Assembly: GCA_039090855.1 (NCBI GenBank) | Contig: CM077016.1 | Coordinates: 53,307,936 to 53,371,935, forward strand | From: Macrothele yani | Lineage: Eukaryota; Arthropoda; Arachnida; Araneae; Macrothelidae | Direction of reading: 5' to 3' | DNA length: 64,000 nt | Part shown: positions 12,379 through 23,655 of the stretch, piece after piece | How the letters are laid out: each line of letters opens with the position of its first letter | How positions within the stretch are numbered: the stretch's first letter is position 1 | The notes under the pieces: model-generated | The model's input: the letters and a program-made list of their open reading frames with translations, nothing else | Databases searched by the model: none | What the model was told of the DNA's origin: nothing | Position numbers and translations under genes: made by a program

Positions 12379-12699
12379 TTATTGTTTTAACCTTTTCCTG
12401 ATTAGCCTATCTTTTTCTGCTTCCACCACAACTAATTTACTTTCAGTTTTCTTTATTTCAGCTGAACCTTGTATGATCAAGTTAGAGGCAACTGCTATTT
12501 CAACAGTATTTTGTTTTTCTACAGCTTTTCTCATTCTTTCTGTTCCCTCTTGAATTACTGCTAGGGAGGCTTCTTTATCTTTTTTAAGCCTATTTATTTC
12601 TGCATCATTTTCTTTTATTTTGTCATCAAACTCAGCTTTTCTTTTTTTCTCTAGCTGCTTTTCCTTATTTTCCCTCTCTTTCTTCGAAAATAAAAGCAT
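12379..12699 (-). CDS. Unrecognised coiled-coil protein, possibly membrane-anchored
   Basis: 106 codons on the minus strand from an ATG, extremely rich in Lys and Glu. Heptad-like spacing runs through most of the length (KKERENKEKQLEKKRKAEFD, later EIKKTESKLVVVEAEKDRL), ending RKRLKQ and stop. The frame stays open upstream of the ATG as VFALFVMLLF, a short hydrophobic stretch, preceded by a possible acceptor AG near 12721; the protein could therefore be an exon with a membrane segment followed by a coil. It lies inside the hAT-like element but resembles no transposase part I know. Function unknown. Confidence 0.4.
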   Translation of the reverse strand: MLLFSKKERENKEKQLEKKRKAEFDDKIKENDAEINRLKKDKEASLAVIQEGTERMRKAVEKQNTVEIAVASNLIIQGSAEIKKTESKLVVVEAEKDRLIRKRLKQ

Positions 12700-15300
12700 A
12701 ACAAACAGCGCGAAAACTAGCTCATAAATAGAATATTTGAAACACTCTCAATGTATGCACTCTCAATTATTAGGGATGGTAGAGGGGAAGGGAATAGAAC
12801 TGTCCAAAATTAGCATGTTTTCGTTGCGCTAGGGCGCTTAAGCACGGCTGAATTCCTTCAGATACCCCCAATGTTCAAATGATTGAAATGTGCTGATGTT
12901 CATGGAATGAAATGGTTGATCAGCTATGATGACCGCATAAAAGTTCGGGGTGGGGTGGGAGGGGGAAGGCTTTATTTTTTTTATTTTTTTAGTTTATGCA
13001 ACATTTTACATCACTCCAGTATTTATCTTGTCATCATCAACAATCGCAATGCAACTACCGCTTACGATCGCGGATATCAGCAACCGAAAATCTGCCATAT
13101 CTCTAAGTGATATAACACACAGTATCCTGTTACAGTGTATTGTAATTGAAAAAAAAGGATGTGGAAAAAAGAAACTTTCAGAAATTAAGATCATCAAGTC
13201 ATGCGTTTCAAAAATCCGTTTTCCTTTATAACGTTTAAAAACATGTTTTTGCTTTTTTACCTGTAGTGTAAATAAAAAAACTATGTTGATTTTTTTTTTT
13301 TTTATGGAATCAGACGTCCGTATGTCTGATCGTCTTCATCTGAGTTCACACTTTAGCTACTGTGTACAAGTAGACCTATTTTTTCAGCTCAAAAATATGT
13401 AGTTTTGTATATATTCACAGTATAAGTCATTCCTTATTCCCACAGAACTGAATTCAGCATATGCAAAATGAAGATCATCAAGACCCGCCCAACACTATGT
13501 TTCTGATTGTCTGCTGTTTATATTCAAGAAATGCAAACATGGATCAATGGTGAATGCAGCAACTATGATTTTTATTTATTACCAAGAAAAAAAAAAAGAG
13601 CCGTGAAAGCTGTAAAGCTGAAACGGATATTTCTCTCGAACCCCCCCCCATGCACAAAAACATTCCAATTAAGATCAAACAGCAGGAGGACGCGTCCACA
13701 CAACACAACCTTTGGAATTACCTGATGGAATGGCTTCTTTTTATTTGGCACATCGCCATAAATCACCACCTGCAGCTCACTGAACTGTCAAGTTGCACCC
13801 TTCCTCCTTCACTTTAACTATAATAGAAACTGTAAAAAGAAAAATGCTCCCCAATTTTCGACAAAATTAAATTACCAAATTTACGTCATGATGTTGCAAT
13901 TTACTAAAATACGTTTGTTTATCTGCTGAATATTGCTTAAATCCATTGAAAACTTTTTAATTATAGATGATTTTTTTATTAAAACAGTAACTCAGACGTC
14001 TGAATAAAAACGTGTTTGTAATTCAAATAGAGTCCATATCATCACAGAAAAAAAATTTAAGGATCACTCTGTTTAAATAAACCATGGCATCTAAAAAAAT
14101 AATTCACTTGCTTTTCCCGTAATTTATAATTACTGTTTCTTTTTTTCAATCCGATTATGCAACGTTTTTTTTTTTTTTTTTTTGCATCTGCTAAAGCTCC
14201 TAACGGAATTTGGCGAAATTTGCACTAGAACTTTATTGTGATGTATCTTAACTACTGTAAAAATTTTACTGTGTTATTTTCAAAATTCAGAAAAATGGAT
14301 TTCTGAAAATATTCTCCTAGTCCTTTTGTGCTGTGGAAGTGATAAACAGGTGTTTGCTTTCTTCCCAACCAAGGGCTTCAGATCAGCGCTCCCAGCTGTC
14401 AATCAACCGTTGCTATGGTAACACCCTTTCTGCTGGAGGCTCACTCTGTCCAAAGAGGCACATATACTTGTCCATAATAAAAATTACCAATGCTAACTTT
14501 TAAAGTTTTAAACCGATTCAACTGGAATTTTGGAAGTGAGCTTCTGTAATCCAATTACAGTGAATGTAAAAATTTCAGCCACTTTCGTGAAAAATTCGCA
14601 AAGATAGTTTTCTTATTTTTTATCATAAGTAGTGGAAGTCTCTTGAGGGGAGGGAGGGTGGCATGCACATAAACAAGAAGAAGATGAATGTGTTGTTCAG
14701 GCATACTCCTCACTGGTGGATGCCAGCTGACTTGGTACATACGCGACCCCCTGCAAATGCTAAATGCCTCTTCTTTCCCCTTCTGTTCTCAATTGTCGGA
14801 AGGACATCAAGCTCCCCTTTGACCTACTAGTAATCATTCAATTTTATTGCACTGGAAGTAGTGCCTTTTTTTTCTTTTTTTCCCCCCAGCCAAATTAGGA
14901 TTTGGTGCACATCGGAAACCGCTGCCGGTGGTTTCTTTGAGAACAGAGAAAAGGAACTTTAAAAAATGAAGGGGTAACAGTAACACGATTTCCTAAAAGG
15001 GCATTTTTTAAGCACTAATTTCAAATTTCAAGGCTTTTCAAGACGGCATTAAAAAAACACCGTTTTTCCAGGATATTCCAGGCCTTGAAAACGTAATCAT
15101 GATTTTCCAGGACTTTCCAGGTTTTCAAGCACGCATGCGCACCCTGCGTAATGGTAAATTTATTGGCGTTAATAACGGTTGTGTTTTTAATAAATAAGCT
15201 TACGAAAATTTTAGGATGAATAGCAAATTTTAGGTATAATTTTAGGAATTTAAGGAGGGTCACAAAATATTAGGAATTTTAGGAATTTTAGGAGGAATGC
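12700..15300. other. Interior of hAT-like element, no recognised gene
   Basis: Mostly AT-rich sequence with T-runs (about 13291-13303 and 14165-14183) and a C-run near 13642. Short imperfect repeats of a TTCCAGGACTTTCCAGG type occur at 15060-15125, like the terminal repeats of the hAT-like elements at 30.5 and 41 kb. An RFX-type X-box lies at 14409-14422. No transposase exon was recognised. Confidence 0.4.
14409..14422. promoter_or_regulatory. X-box-like palindrome (RFX-type site)
   Basis: GTTGCTATGGTAAC matches the RFX X-box consensus GTNRCCNNRGYAAC at all but one position. No adjacent gene is recognised, so function is speculative. Confidence 0.25.
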
Positions 15301-15308
15301 GATCCCTG

Positions 15309-15650
15309 CATACACCAATCTTCCATTCACTCAGCCGAGATCGCTTTCTCATACGCCGTTTAGAAAGCCCAGGTCGATTCCGTGGTGGACCGTCCTTTTC
15401 AAGTGTGGTAGGTCCACCATATCCCACACTTGAGTCATTCTTAATATTTCTTTTTGTCTTTTTAATCAGGTAAGTACATCAGTGTGAGGGATTAGCCCAC
15501 AGCTGAGGATTCCAGTTGGTCATTCAACCTAAGGATTCTGGAACAAAACCCAGTGAGTTGGGGTCTTTTCGCCAATGTCACACAGAACTAGCTTGCACCT
15601 CTCCAAAATTCACAGAGGCCCTAGTTGCTGTTGTGTGTGCCATTGTTACC
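15309..15650 (-). pseudogene. 5' part of LINE copy 2, cut off by hAT-like insertion
   Basis: Minus-strand frame from about 15480 to 15309 encodes a basic leader (KRRMRKRSRLSEW) running into KIGVWNTRGINGKMSEVIEE, the start of an APE endonuclease. The reading frame continues in the sequence left of 11384 when the intervening insertion is removed, which is direct evidence of the insertion. The part above 15480 is probably 5' untranslated leader; its limit near 15650 is a guess. Confidence 0.7.
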
Positions 15651-16725
15651 ACGGAGCGCCCCGAGGAGGCAAAAAATATGCCTAACATTAGTGATATACA
15701 ATATGAATGCAATCTCACAAATCAATTGATACTCTGCTGGAAGAGGAAGCTGGATATGCCTAAAACAAACATCTACCAGATGCTAAATACATATGCATTT
15801 TTTCAACAATTCTTCTCTGCCCTACGAAAGGACAAATTAATGCATTTTTTCAGTCCTCTGTTTGAACACAATATGAGACTTGTCAGGCAATTTCTAGTTT
15901 TTGCCTTTCTTTGAGAATTACTTTGTTAAAAATGTTGGCCACTTTATAGAAGAAAAAATAATGCTCCAACATCAAACAAAATCAAAAACAGTTTTCAGTC
16001 TCGCAAGTAGCTAATACCACACTTATCCGTCAGCAGTGGCATATCATTGATTAGGCTTGTGGTGTCAAATTTGCAGAGATGATCAATTATAGGTAGCATC
16101 ATTTTTTCACGTGTTTCAGTGTATTCACATAAAGTAAAAATATGTAAATTTGATTAACTTCTGATATTATATAATCAAACTTGCAAATGTTCGATTATTT
16201 TAATATTTAGATTTATTTTAGTTCAAATTAACACAAGTTCAATATGGGGCCACCAAAACTACTGCTACTGCCCATCAATAATGCTCTGCTGACAATATTA
16301 CACCTACGAACACTTGTGGAAAGTTGTGGAATCTTCAGAAATGTGCTCATTTTATAAACTAACAGGCTCTCTATGCTGACGTATATTCCAATTTTATTTA
16401 ATAATAAAATTAGATGAACTATGTCAGCAAAAAACTATGAACATGCATGGAGGAGTACATTGGATCCCAATGATTTTGTTGCCCCTGCACATCTTGATGC
16501 TAAAGAGCTTTTTACCATTGTCGTGTTCTATTAACATATGAAATCAAGTTACTTGGAACGTATCAAAACGATCATGTTTCAGCGATTCTTAAAACAGTAA
16601 CTTTTTCCACACAGCAGATTTTCTACTTTCTTCAAAGCTGAATTAACTAAAAGGAGCTTTCAGTGGAAGTACATGCACACATTTTAAGCAATTCAGCTTC
16701 AGTTCCCTTTTCCAATTACAGAGAA

Positions 16726-16761
<36 letters not shown>

Positions 16762-17631
16762 ACTCCTCAGCTACAAGTACATTTTTTTCCCCCAACAGTA
16801 GTTATTCAAATTTAAATACAATCATGAATCAATCATAGCAAATTTTGCTTACCTGGTAATAAAACTGTACAAAAACTTTCTTGAATCCTAAAAATAAAAA
16901 ACAATAAAAAAACCCAATAAATTTTAACATAATTAAAGATTAACAAGCTTTCTAAAATAGCATTACAGACCAAAATTAAAGGAAAAACAAAAACATCCAA
17001 CATTTATTTGATACTTAAATAAATCTTAGTGCATAAAAAACTAAACCTAAAATTAAATACATGGTCACAGAAACTTGCAATTTATTAAGCTATGGCTTTA
17101 AACATTTTTTCACATAAACAGAATATGAATATTGAATTCCACCTTAAGACAAACTTGTTCTAGACATCAAAAGAAAATCTATTTCAATTTTTTTTATTCA
17201 ATATAATTCCCAATGTATCCATATCTTCAATAAATTAAAGGTGGTATATTGAATCACAGAACAATTAGCTATGCCACTTTAAGCCAAAATATGGGCACAG
17301 GGAAGCTGACATGAATCACGCACATAAAACGGCTGATTTCTTGTTTTTCCTCATTTTCCATTGTAATTTAAAATTACCTATGAATTTGAAACTACATCAA
17401 GAATCTGGTTTCCTTGTACCTTTTACATCATCACCAACAAGGCAACTACACTATCTCAGCTTCCCACCAAAAGCCTATTACTGATCCAAATATCATTCCT
17501 CATGTGCTCACTTGCTCAGAACCTATGGCTGCGGTTATGAAATACTTGACGTTTTTGCTATAACATCAAGTATTTTTTAACTGATGGAATTGTACAATGC
17601 CTGAAATACAGCCCAACAACTTTATCTTTCC
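15651..17631. other. AT-rich gap with one unrecognised open frame
   Basis: An open frame to 15914 (+) has no recognisable motif and overlaps LINE leader sequence. A T-run lies at about 16727-16757. A splice-flanked 35-base segment at 16853-16887 (minus) is discussed among the rejected items. Otherwise nothing is seen. Confidence 0.35.
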
Positions 17632-18060
17632 CTTAAGGTAGTTCCACTTAAAATCTCTGACTTATGTTTCCAATGGTGAACTTCTTCACATACTTTCTTC
17701 ACAATTAATGTATTCCTAAGGATGAAATTTTGCACATCGACAAAACTAACTTTAAGTTATAGCATGATATACTTAATACTTGCTAAAACATAACCATAAT
17801 TATATTAAAAATCAATTATTTTTCTTTGAGTTATGTTCAGACCTGTTAATAGATGGTGCAACCTGTACATTGATGACGTCAGTAGACAAACAAATGTTGG
17901 ATTGCTTAATTATGGTTATGTTTTAGCAAGTATTAAGTATCCCATACTATAACTTATAGTTTTATCGATGTGCAGATTTTCATCTTTGGGAATACATTAA
18001 TTGAGAAGAAAATATGTAAAGGAAACATACGGCAGAGATTTTAGGTGGAACCACCTTAAG
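17632..18060. mobile_element. Large palindrome / foldback element B
   Basis: Arms 17632-17803 and about 17906-18060 are reverse complements with scattered mismatches. The outer edges are CTTAAGGT/ACCTTAAG-like. The roughly 100-base spacer holds a perfect TGACGTCA (17874-17881), the CRE/CREB-type palindrome. Neither arm shows a convincing reading frame. It resembles a foldback MITE; no target duplication was found. Confidence 0.7.
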
Positions 18061-18872
18061 TATAATCCATAATGGCAAAATAAAAAAACTACAAAGTGAA
18101 GCTGATAAGTTTGTAGGATCAATCACATTTTCTTCTTGCTTGACATTGTTACATAAATTAATTTTTCAGTGCCACAACTTACACGGCTAAAACAAATGCC
18201 TCAAAATCCACACACAGCTAAAACTCTGAAAGGCAGCTACAAATGCCTCAAAAAGAACATCAGAAAACAGAGAAAAGTCTACCAACTTCCCTAATATGGA
18301 AAATATTGTTCCATCACATGTAAGTCACAAAGAGTATTTCAATCTATGATAGTTTTGGCCTCCACATGGCTAGGAACAGCAAAAGGCCAACAAAAATTTC
18401 CCACTTGTTGACAGAACACAACTTCTGATATTTCCAATAATATGGCTGTCTTCAGTGAGACATAGTACTAATGTAAAAGCATAGCTGTTCAACAGTGAAT
18501 TAGGTGTTACCAACTGTGGCGGTAAACAAGATAAAAAATGTCAACGAGTCTGTCCATAGCATTTGACACCTTCCATACTGATTTTGCTGAAATCAAACAG
18601 ATGCTCCTTTAGCTTGTCTTATACATCTGGTTGTAGGTAAGTTTAATAATGCTGAAGTTGTAACACAACAGTGAATTGTCACAACTTGAACATTATCAAA
18701 AAGTTTTCATACAAGCGTTCCCCATTGTTCAGCATGAAGTCTTTAAATTAAGCTGCAGTCACATGATCTTCTTTGGCCAAATTTCATAAAAAACAAACAG
18801 GAAAAAGCAACAACATATACAGTGCTACTTGAAGCAGTTGAGATTGTTGATGTTTTTAAAATTGAACAGACA
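18061..18872. other. AT-rich gap, possible 3' untranslated sequence
   Basis: No frame or repeat recognised. It lies just downstream (minus direction) of a candidate terminal exon, so could be its 3' UTR. A 17-base tandem duplication (AAAATTGAACAGACACT type) at about 18859-18891 runs into the exon. Confidence 0.3.
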
Positions 18873-19011
18873 CTAAAATTGAACAGACAGTTTGCTGATT
18901 TCATTATCACTGATTATCGTAACAGCAGCATTATCCTCTCGGAGCTTTTTTCTTGAAACATCTTCCGCACTTAAGATTTCAACGTTCATTTTCTTTTTTT
19001 TTTCATAATTT
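18873..19011 (-). CDS. Candidate terminal coding exon, unknown protein
   Basis: 139 bases. The acceptor is a T-rich tract ending TTAG at 19012-19013; the coding part begins with one base of a split codon and runs 45 codons to a TAG at 18873-18875. The peptide is charged and unlike translated noise: NYEKKKKMNVEILSAEDV, then SRKKLREDNAAVTIISDNEI, ending SKLSVQF. No family recognised. Its phase would fit the 59-nt exon at 20940-20998, which ends with two bases of a codon. Could be chance; transcript data would settle it. Confidence 0.35.
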
Positions 19012-19304
19012 CTAACTGATTAAAAAATAAATTTAGTACATTTTTTTCACCAATCAAACAGTGTTTTACCATTTCCCAAGGATGATTACGCTGATAATGT
19101 GGCTTTAAATTTTTTTGAAATTATTTAACTATCACATATGAAACAAGCAAACTTTTTTCTCTCATATTTTTGGGAACAATAAAAGCCATACGCAGACTTG
19201 CACATGTGTTCTGCTGCTGTTACCTTGAGGTGATTTTTTCCAGAACAGACAACTAACAAACACCCTTCCTAGCAACTCTTGCTATCCCAAAAGGCAGGAG
19301 TGGA

Positions 19305-19348
<44 letters not shown>

Positions 19349-20874
19349 CTCAGTGCTCTTGGCATACATGCAGAGTTGCCGGAGTATAAACAATAGGAAT
19401 AAAGATGAGAAGTGACGAGGGAGCACTGTGCTCACAAATCTGAGATTTAAAAAAATTCTAAAAGGGATTGAAACTTAAGATTAAAAAAATGTTCTATAAA
19501 AATATTCCACAAGGCATTGAAATCTAAGATTAAGAAAATGTTCTGCAGGGGGGACATTGTTCTTCGATATACATCACAGTTTTAAGTACTTTCAGCTCCT
19601 GGGCTGAGACCAAATAACAAAAATGAAGCTAGAAGGGTTTGAAGTTGAGAAGAAAATAGGAACAAACATCAATGATCACCTGAATTGGACCTTCCTTAAG
19701 AATGATCAATTATCTAACTATACACACATCTGAGCTGAAGATGGGATAACATTTATCACAAAAATTCTTAATTTTGTATAATTCTCTGTGTACTACCTGC
19801 AATTAAATTTAATAAGAATTTTGAGTTTTTACACTATTAAAGAAATATTTCATTTTTAATACTTTCTATACTAATTCTCCATTATTTGTCACTTCATTTT
19901 CATGAAGAAAAACTCAAGTATATATTCTGTGCTATAAAAATGTTAATTTATATCCAGAAATTTTATTAACAAAATTTCGTTATAGTATATACTATCTGAA
20001 ATACACGTATAATAAAACATTATCTGTTTTTAAACATTTTTTACTTTATATAAATGTAGTTATTATCCAACCAAATTTTGTAAAATCTTTTCTTTTTGTA
20101 AGAATTTATAAATTAATACTTTCATAGCAAACAATTTAACCTATATGGCTTGGATGTATTTATTTATGCTTAATCCTTACATTTTAATAAAGATGAAGTT
20201 ACAAATAATGGAGAATTAACATGCGTGGAAAGTGTCAAAAAATGCTTCTCTAACAGAGTAAAAACTACATTTTTGATCAATCTTTATGACACTTTATCTA
20301 AAAAAATAAATTCTGCAAAAAAAAAAAAAAGCAAAAGCATTTCTGTTCTTTTGAAAAAGATGTAAATACCAAGTATTTGCATTACTTTGAAACTGATGCA
20401 GTTCGATGTAAATTAAACCTGTGTTATGCACAGCTACATAAGGGCCAACATTTGGCATCTAGAACTTTTACTCCACAGAATCAGATAAGTCTGTCAGTAA
20501 ATGAAACAAACAGCTTGCTAATGGAAGTACTATTCCACCATAATCTCAGCCTGCATACCAATATTGAATTCAAAGACATAACCATCCCATTTGGGTTTTG
20601 CACAGTCTATTAATTTGAAGCTGAATACTATGAAGTGAAAAGGTTAAAAATACTTATTAATTTGCAAAACTGACCACTCTGATGCTCATTCATGCACACG
20701 AAGCAGTTCAAGTGGCACAATTCATACACAGATACTTTCACATCCTGTTTACAAAATTAGTGGTAAGGACAGCAACAAAACTAACACAAAACTTGCTAAT
20801 AGGCATATAATTATAACCTTCAATGAGAAAAGCTTAACCTTATCTTACTGGTTATAAGTATTTTTAACGTGTAT
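19012..20874. other. AT-rich gap with microsatellite and small duplication
   Basis: Contains a (TG)n(CG)n microsatellite at 19309-19349 and an imperfect tandem duplication at about 19440-19552 (unit near 58 bases). A 78-codon plus frame at 20377-20613 has no recognised motif. Confidence 0.35.
19309..19349. repeat. (TG)n(CG)n microsatellite
   Basis: About 17 TG units followed by CGCGCG. Confidence 0.9.
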
Positions 20875-20939
20875 AGCAGTAATGCTAAATATCTACAAAG
20901 ACTAAATGACAATGAAGTTCATCTATACTGAAAACTCAC

Positions 20940-20998
20940 CTTTTTGCCCTTAACTCTATGGAAATGGACATATTTAAAACACATATGACCTCCGACAT
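20940..20998 (-). CDS. Candidate first coding exon, left arm of palindrome C
   Basis: From ATG (20996-20998) the frame reads MSEVICVLNMSISIELRAK plus two bases. It stops exactly at AAAAG|GTGAGT, a strong donor (20935-20939 on the plus strand). The context AACAAAAATG suits an initiator. The frame is also open upstream (HRNCPKTK). The 59-nt length equals that of the mirrored copy. The two leftover bases match the phase of the exon at 18873-19011; spliced together they would give a protein of about 65 residues. No family recognised. Confidence 0.4.
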
Positions 20999-21375
20999 TT
21001 TTGTTTTGGGGCAATTCCGGTGGGAAGCGCGAAAACCACAACACAAACTTATTTATTTAAAAAAAATCATTTCAACCTTAACCACTCACCATTCACATTA
21101 AACACAAAAACTAATTTACAAATGAAATGAACGTAAGAATAAAAAACCTAATTTAAAAACTCGCAACAAACATAAAAAACTTAGCTTCCCGCACTTCTCA
21201 CTCGTTGTCCCTCATTTGTCCGCAGCTTAAACTTTTTTATTCTTACGTAAATTTCATTTCTAAATTAGTTTCTATGTTTAATGTGAATGGTGAGTGGTTG
21301 AAGTTGAAATGCATTTTTAAAATAAGTTTGAGTTATGGTTTTCATGCTTCCCAACGGAGTTGCCCCAAAGCAAAA

Positions 21376-21434
21376 ATGTCGGAGGTCATACGTGTTTTAA
21401 ATATGTCCATTTCCTTGGAGTTAAGGGCAAGAAG
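21376..21434 (+). CDS. Candidate first coding exon, right arm of palindrome C
   Basis: Mirror copy of the left-arm exon: MSEVIRVLNMSISLELRAR plus two bases, then GAAG|GTCAGT, a weaker donor. Three substitutions (Cys to Arg, Ile to Leu, Lys to Arg) and no frame change separate the copies, which hints at coding constraint or recent origin. No downstream exon was found on the plus strand, so this is probably the non-functional or bidirectional partner. Confidence 0.3.
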
Positions 21435-21536
21435 GTCAGTTTTTAGTATAGATAACTTCATTGTCCTTTGTCTTCATAGATATTTAGCAGTATTGCTAAT
21501 AAGCATTCAGCATAAAACTTGACTACAATCACACCT

Positions 21537-21600
21537 TGTTTGTTTGTGTGGGGGTTTAACGACCACCGTGAGCAACTCGATGGGTTATAAGCAGTTGCAA
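21537..21600 (-). repeat. SINE tail fragment
   Basis: GGGGGTTTAAC...AACTCGATGGGTTATAA matches the segment at 57186-57235, which is the 3' half of a tRNA-derived SINE on the minus strand. Only this tail is present here. Confidence 0.6.
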
Positions 21601-22491
21601 TCACATCTTGTATACCAAAGTGGTATGTCAATAATTCAAAGTTCTGGACAAAATAAGCGATTCTTTTTCAAACCACACTTATAACAAGTTTTTTTTTAAC
21701 TGACAACCTTAGATGCAATGACCATAACTGAGGTAGAACAAATTTATGTGTTCTGTTACTATACTGAATAAAGCAACTATGGCTCTGGTACTGTCTATGA
21801 TTTTGAGTATATTTCGTTCGACAGCTTCTTATCAGTGAATGCCAATCACACCTAAAATATCTTTTCCTAAACCACTTTCTATTCCTCATCAGTCACTGCA
21901 ACATCTAGTTCATTTTATCAAATAGTAGTTTTATTAATGATAGGGACTACAAAGTTAGTTTTAGAAGGGGAGAGGAAGGTCAGATCTGAGAAACCTTACT
22001 TAACTTTAACTGTTGTTCTTGCCACACAGAATTTGTTCTTTTTTTAATTCAAGGTGATTGATAAGTAATCTCAAAATAATGGCTTGCATGAATTTGAAAA
22101 TTCTGTTGTATACTGTCTTTTTAATAGTGACCAACCGGTGACAGCGAGATCCGTAGCTCACAGCATTCGAAGGATTCAGTCAGTAATCAACTTTGTGTCG
22201 AATGGCCAAATCACGCTACCTAAGCTCCACCTATGGCTATAGAACAAACACACACACCTGCCTCCATTACCAAGAAAACGAAGGACGGGAAGGAGTTACA
22301 GGAGACTGGAGTTTCGCAGCAGTGAGCTCAAACTCCATGATGTTTTTCCCGTTCAGAGTGGACAATATCGGTGAACAAGTAAAAATAAGTACTTATAAGT
22401 ACCCAAAACAAAAATTAAGCACTATTAAGGGCCCTTAATTTTTTTTCGTGAAATTCAACACCTTTAAGCATTTTTAAGCACCCGTACGAAC
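21601..22491. other. Gap; no gene seen
   Basis: AT-rich. A stretch near 21636-21660 (complement of GTCCAGAACTTTGAATTAT) recurs in an insertion at 23284-23304. At 22380-22490 there are degenerate TTAAGCAC/TTAAGGGCCC repeats like a decayed hAT-like terminus. Confidence 0.35.
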
Positions 22492-23622
22492 CATGTAATA
22501 CATTCAGGGCCACTTACCATTTCATGGCCTTGCTCCCAATTCCACATTTCCAGCATGTGAGTTGTGATTAAAATGTCGCATGCTTTTAGAGGTAGCATGA
22601 GGGCTATTCACTTTTCTTATCTGAAGTCATTCACTTTATTACCATTCTGTTCCTGGTCGTGTAGCCCCCCCCCCAGGCGCCATGTAGTAATCCTCAATTA
22701 CTTCATTTTCATACAACAACGCGCAGTCATGCCAAATATGCTCACTAGAAATATCTGCGGTTCTATTTACATATCAACACTCAAAAAACTTGTTATTTTC
22801 CGTCATACATACACACCAAACATACACACAAAACTTCATTATACAATATATACAACCCACAAATGCTCTATGAACTCACTATATACATACACACATACAT
22901 AAGACATTTCCTCCTCGGTCAACTACATCGATGTTTTTTAACCCTGCCTCCCGCTTGCACATATCTCGTGTCCATTGTAAATTGGCTTCGTAAAAGGAGC
23001 TCTCCTATGCCGCACTCTACTTTCAAGGGGTTGGAATGTTGCTGAGGGTAGAATGTGGCATAGGAGAGCTTCTTTTACGAAGCCATTTTACAATGGACAT
23101 GAGATATGTGGAAGTGGAAGGCAGGGTTAAAAAAAACATTGATGTAGTTGACTGAGGAGGAAATGTCTTATGTATATAGTTAGTTCATAGAGCATTTATG
23201 GGTTGTATATATTGCATAATGAAGTTTTGTGTGTATGTTTGGTGTGTATGTATGACGAAAAAAACTATAGTTTTTTTTTTTTTGTCCAGAACTTTGAATT
23301 ATCGAAAAAAACTATAGTTTTTTTAGTGTTGATATATAAATAGGACCGCAGATGTTTCTAGTGAGCATATTTGGCATGAATGTGTTGTATGAAAATGAAG
23401 AAGTAATTGAGGATTACTACATGACGCTTTCAGAAAAAAAAAAAAAAAAAAAAAAACTACACAACCAGGAACAGAATATAATACAGTGAATGACTTTAGA
23501 TAAGAAAAGTGAATAGCCCCAATGCTACCTCTAAAAACATGCAACATTTTGATCACAACTCACGTGCTGGAAATGTGGAATTGGGAGCATAAAATGGTAA
23601 ATTGCCCTGAATGTATTATATT
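22492..23622. mobile_element. 1.1-kb palindrome, foldback family D (copy 1)
   Basis: Arms of about 530 bp (22492-23020 and 23048-23622) with only a 27-base spacer. The right arm has acquired a roughly 50-base insertion containing two ACTATAGTTTTTTT blocks (about 23262-23330), and a poly(A) tract near 23432-23455 where the left arm has a C-run. Outer edges read TACATTCAGGGC...GCCCTGAATGTA. Each arm ends outward at a GGTAAGT/GGTAAAT donor-like site (22512-22517 minus; 23597 plus). A shorter relative is at 55769-56169. Confidence 0.8.
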
Positions 23623-23655
23623 ACATTCTGTTAAAAGTTTAATACCAAAACTAAC

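Larger units (their letters stand above)
11385..15308. mobile_element. hAT-like element, 3.9 kb, non-autonomous
   Basis: Ends are CAGGGATC (11385-11392) and its complement GATCCCTG (15301-15308). The flanking CATACAC repeats at 11378-11384 and 15309-15315, extendable to 8 bp if one end C is shared. Both ends carry clusters of AATTTTAGG repeats (11406-11465 and 15205-15300) as subterminal motifs. Terminal CAGGG and a 7-8-bp target duplication fit hAT transposons. No hAT transposase is visible inside. It contains a nested P-like element (11550-12102) and a coiled-coil frame (12379-12699). Removing it restores the LINE endonuclease frame. Confidence 0.75.
20875..21497. mobile_element. Large palindrome C carrying two diverging first exons
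   Basis: Arms 20875-21147 and 21233-21497 are reverse complements with about 10-15% divergence, around an 85-base spacer. Each arm, read away from the centre, encodes a start codon followed by 19 codons and a splice donor, giving a mirrored pair of MSEVI peptides (20940-20998 minus; 21376-21434 plus). The spacer would be a shared promoter. It may be a foldback transposon or an inverted duplication of a real gene start. Confidence 0.8.

Noticed and set aside
15516..15914. 132-codon plus frame
   Set aside because: The first part overlaps antisense to the LINE leader and the rest has no recognisable motif or coding bias.
16853..16887. 35-base segment on the minus strand with TTTTTATTTTTAG acceptor and CAG|GTAAGC donor, readable as FKKVFVQFYYQ
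   Set aside because: Splice signals are good but the segment is too short to judge, and it lies downstream of a candidate stop codon at 18873. Kept out of the annotation without transcript support.
20377..20613. 78-codon plus frame
   Set aside because: No splice signals, domain or repeat context; plausible by chance at this base composition.
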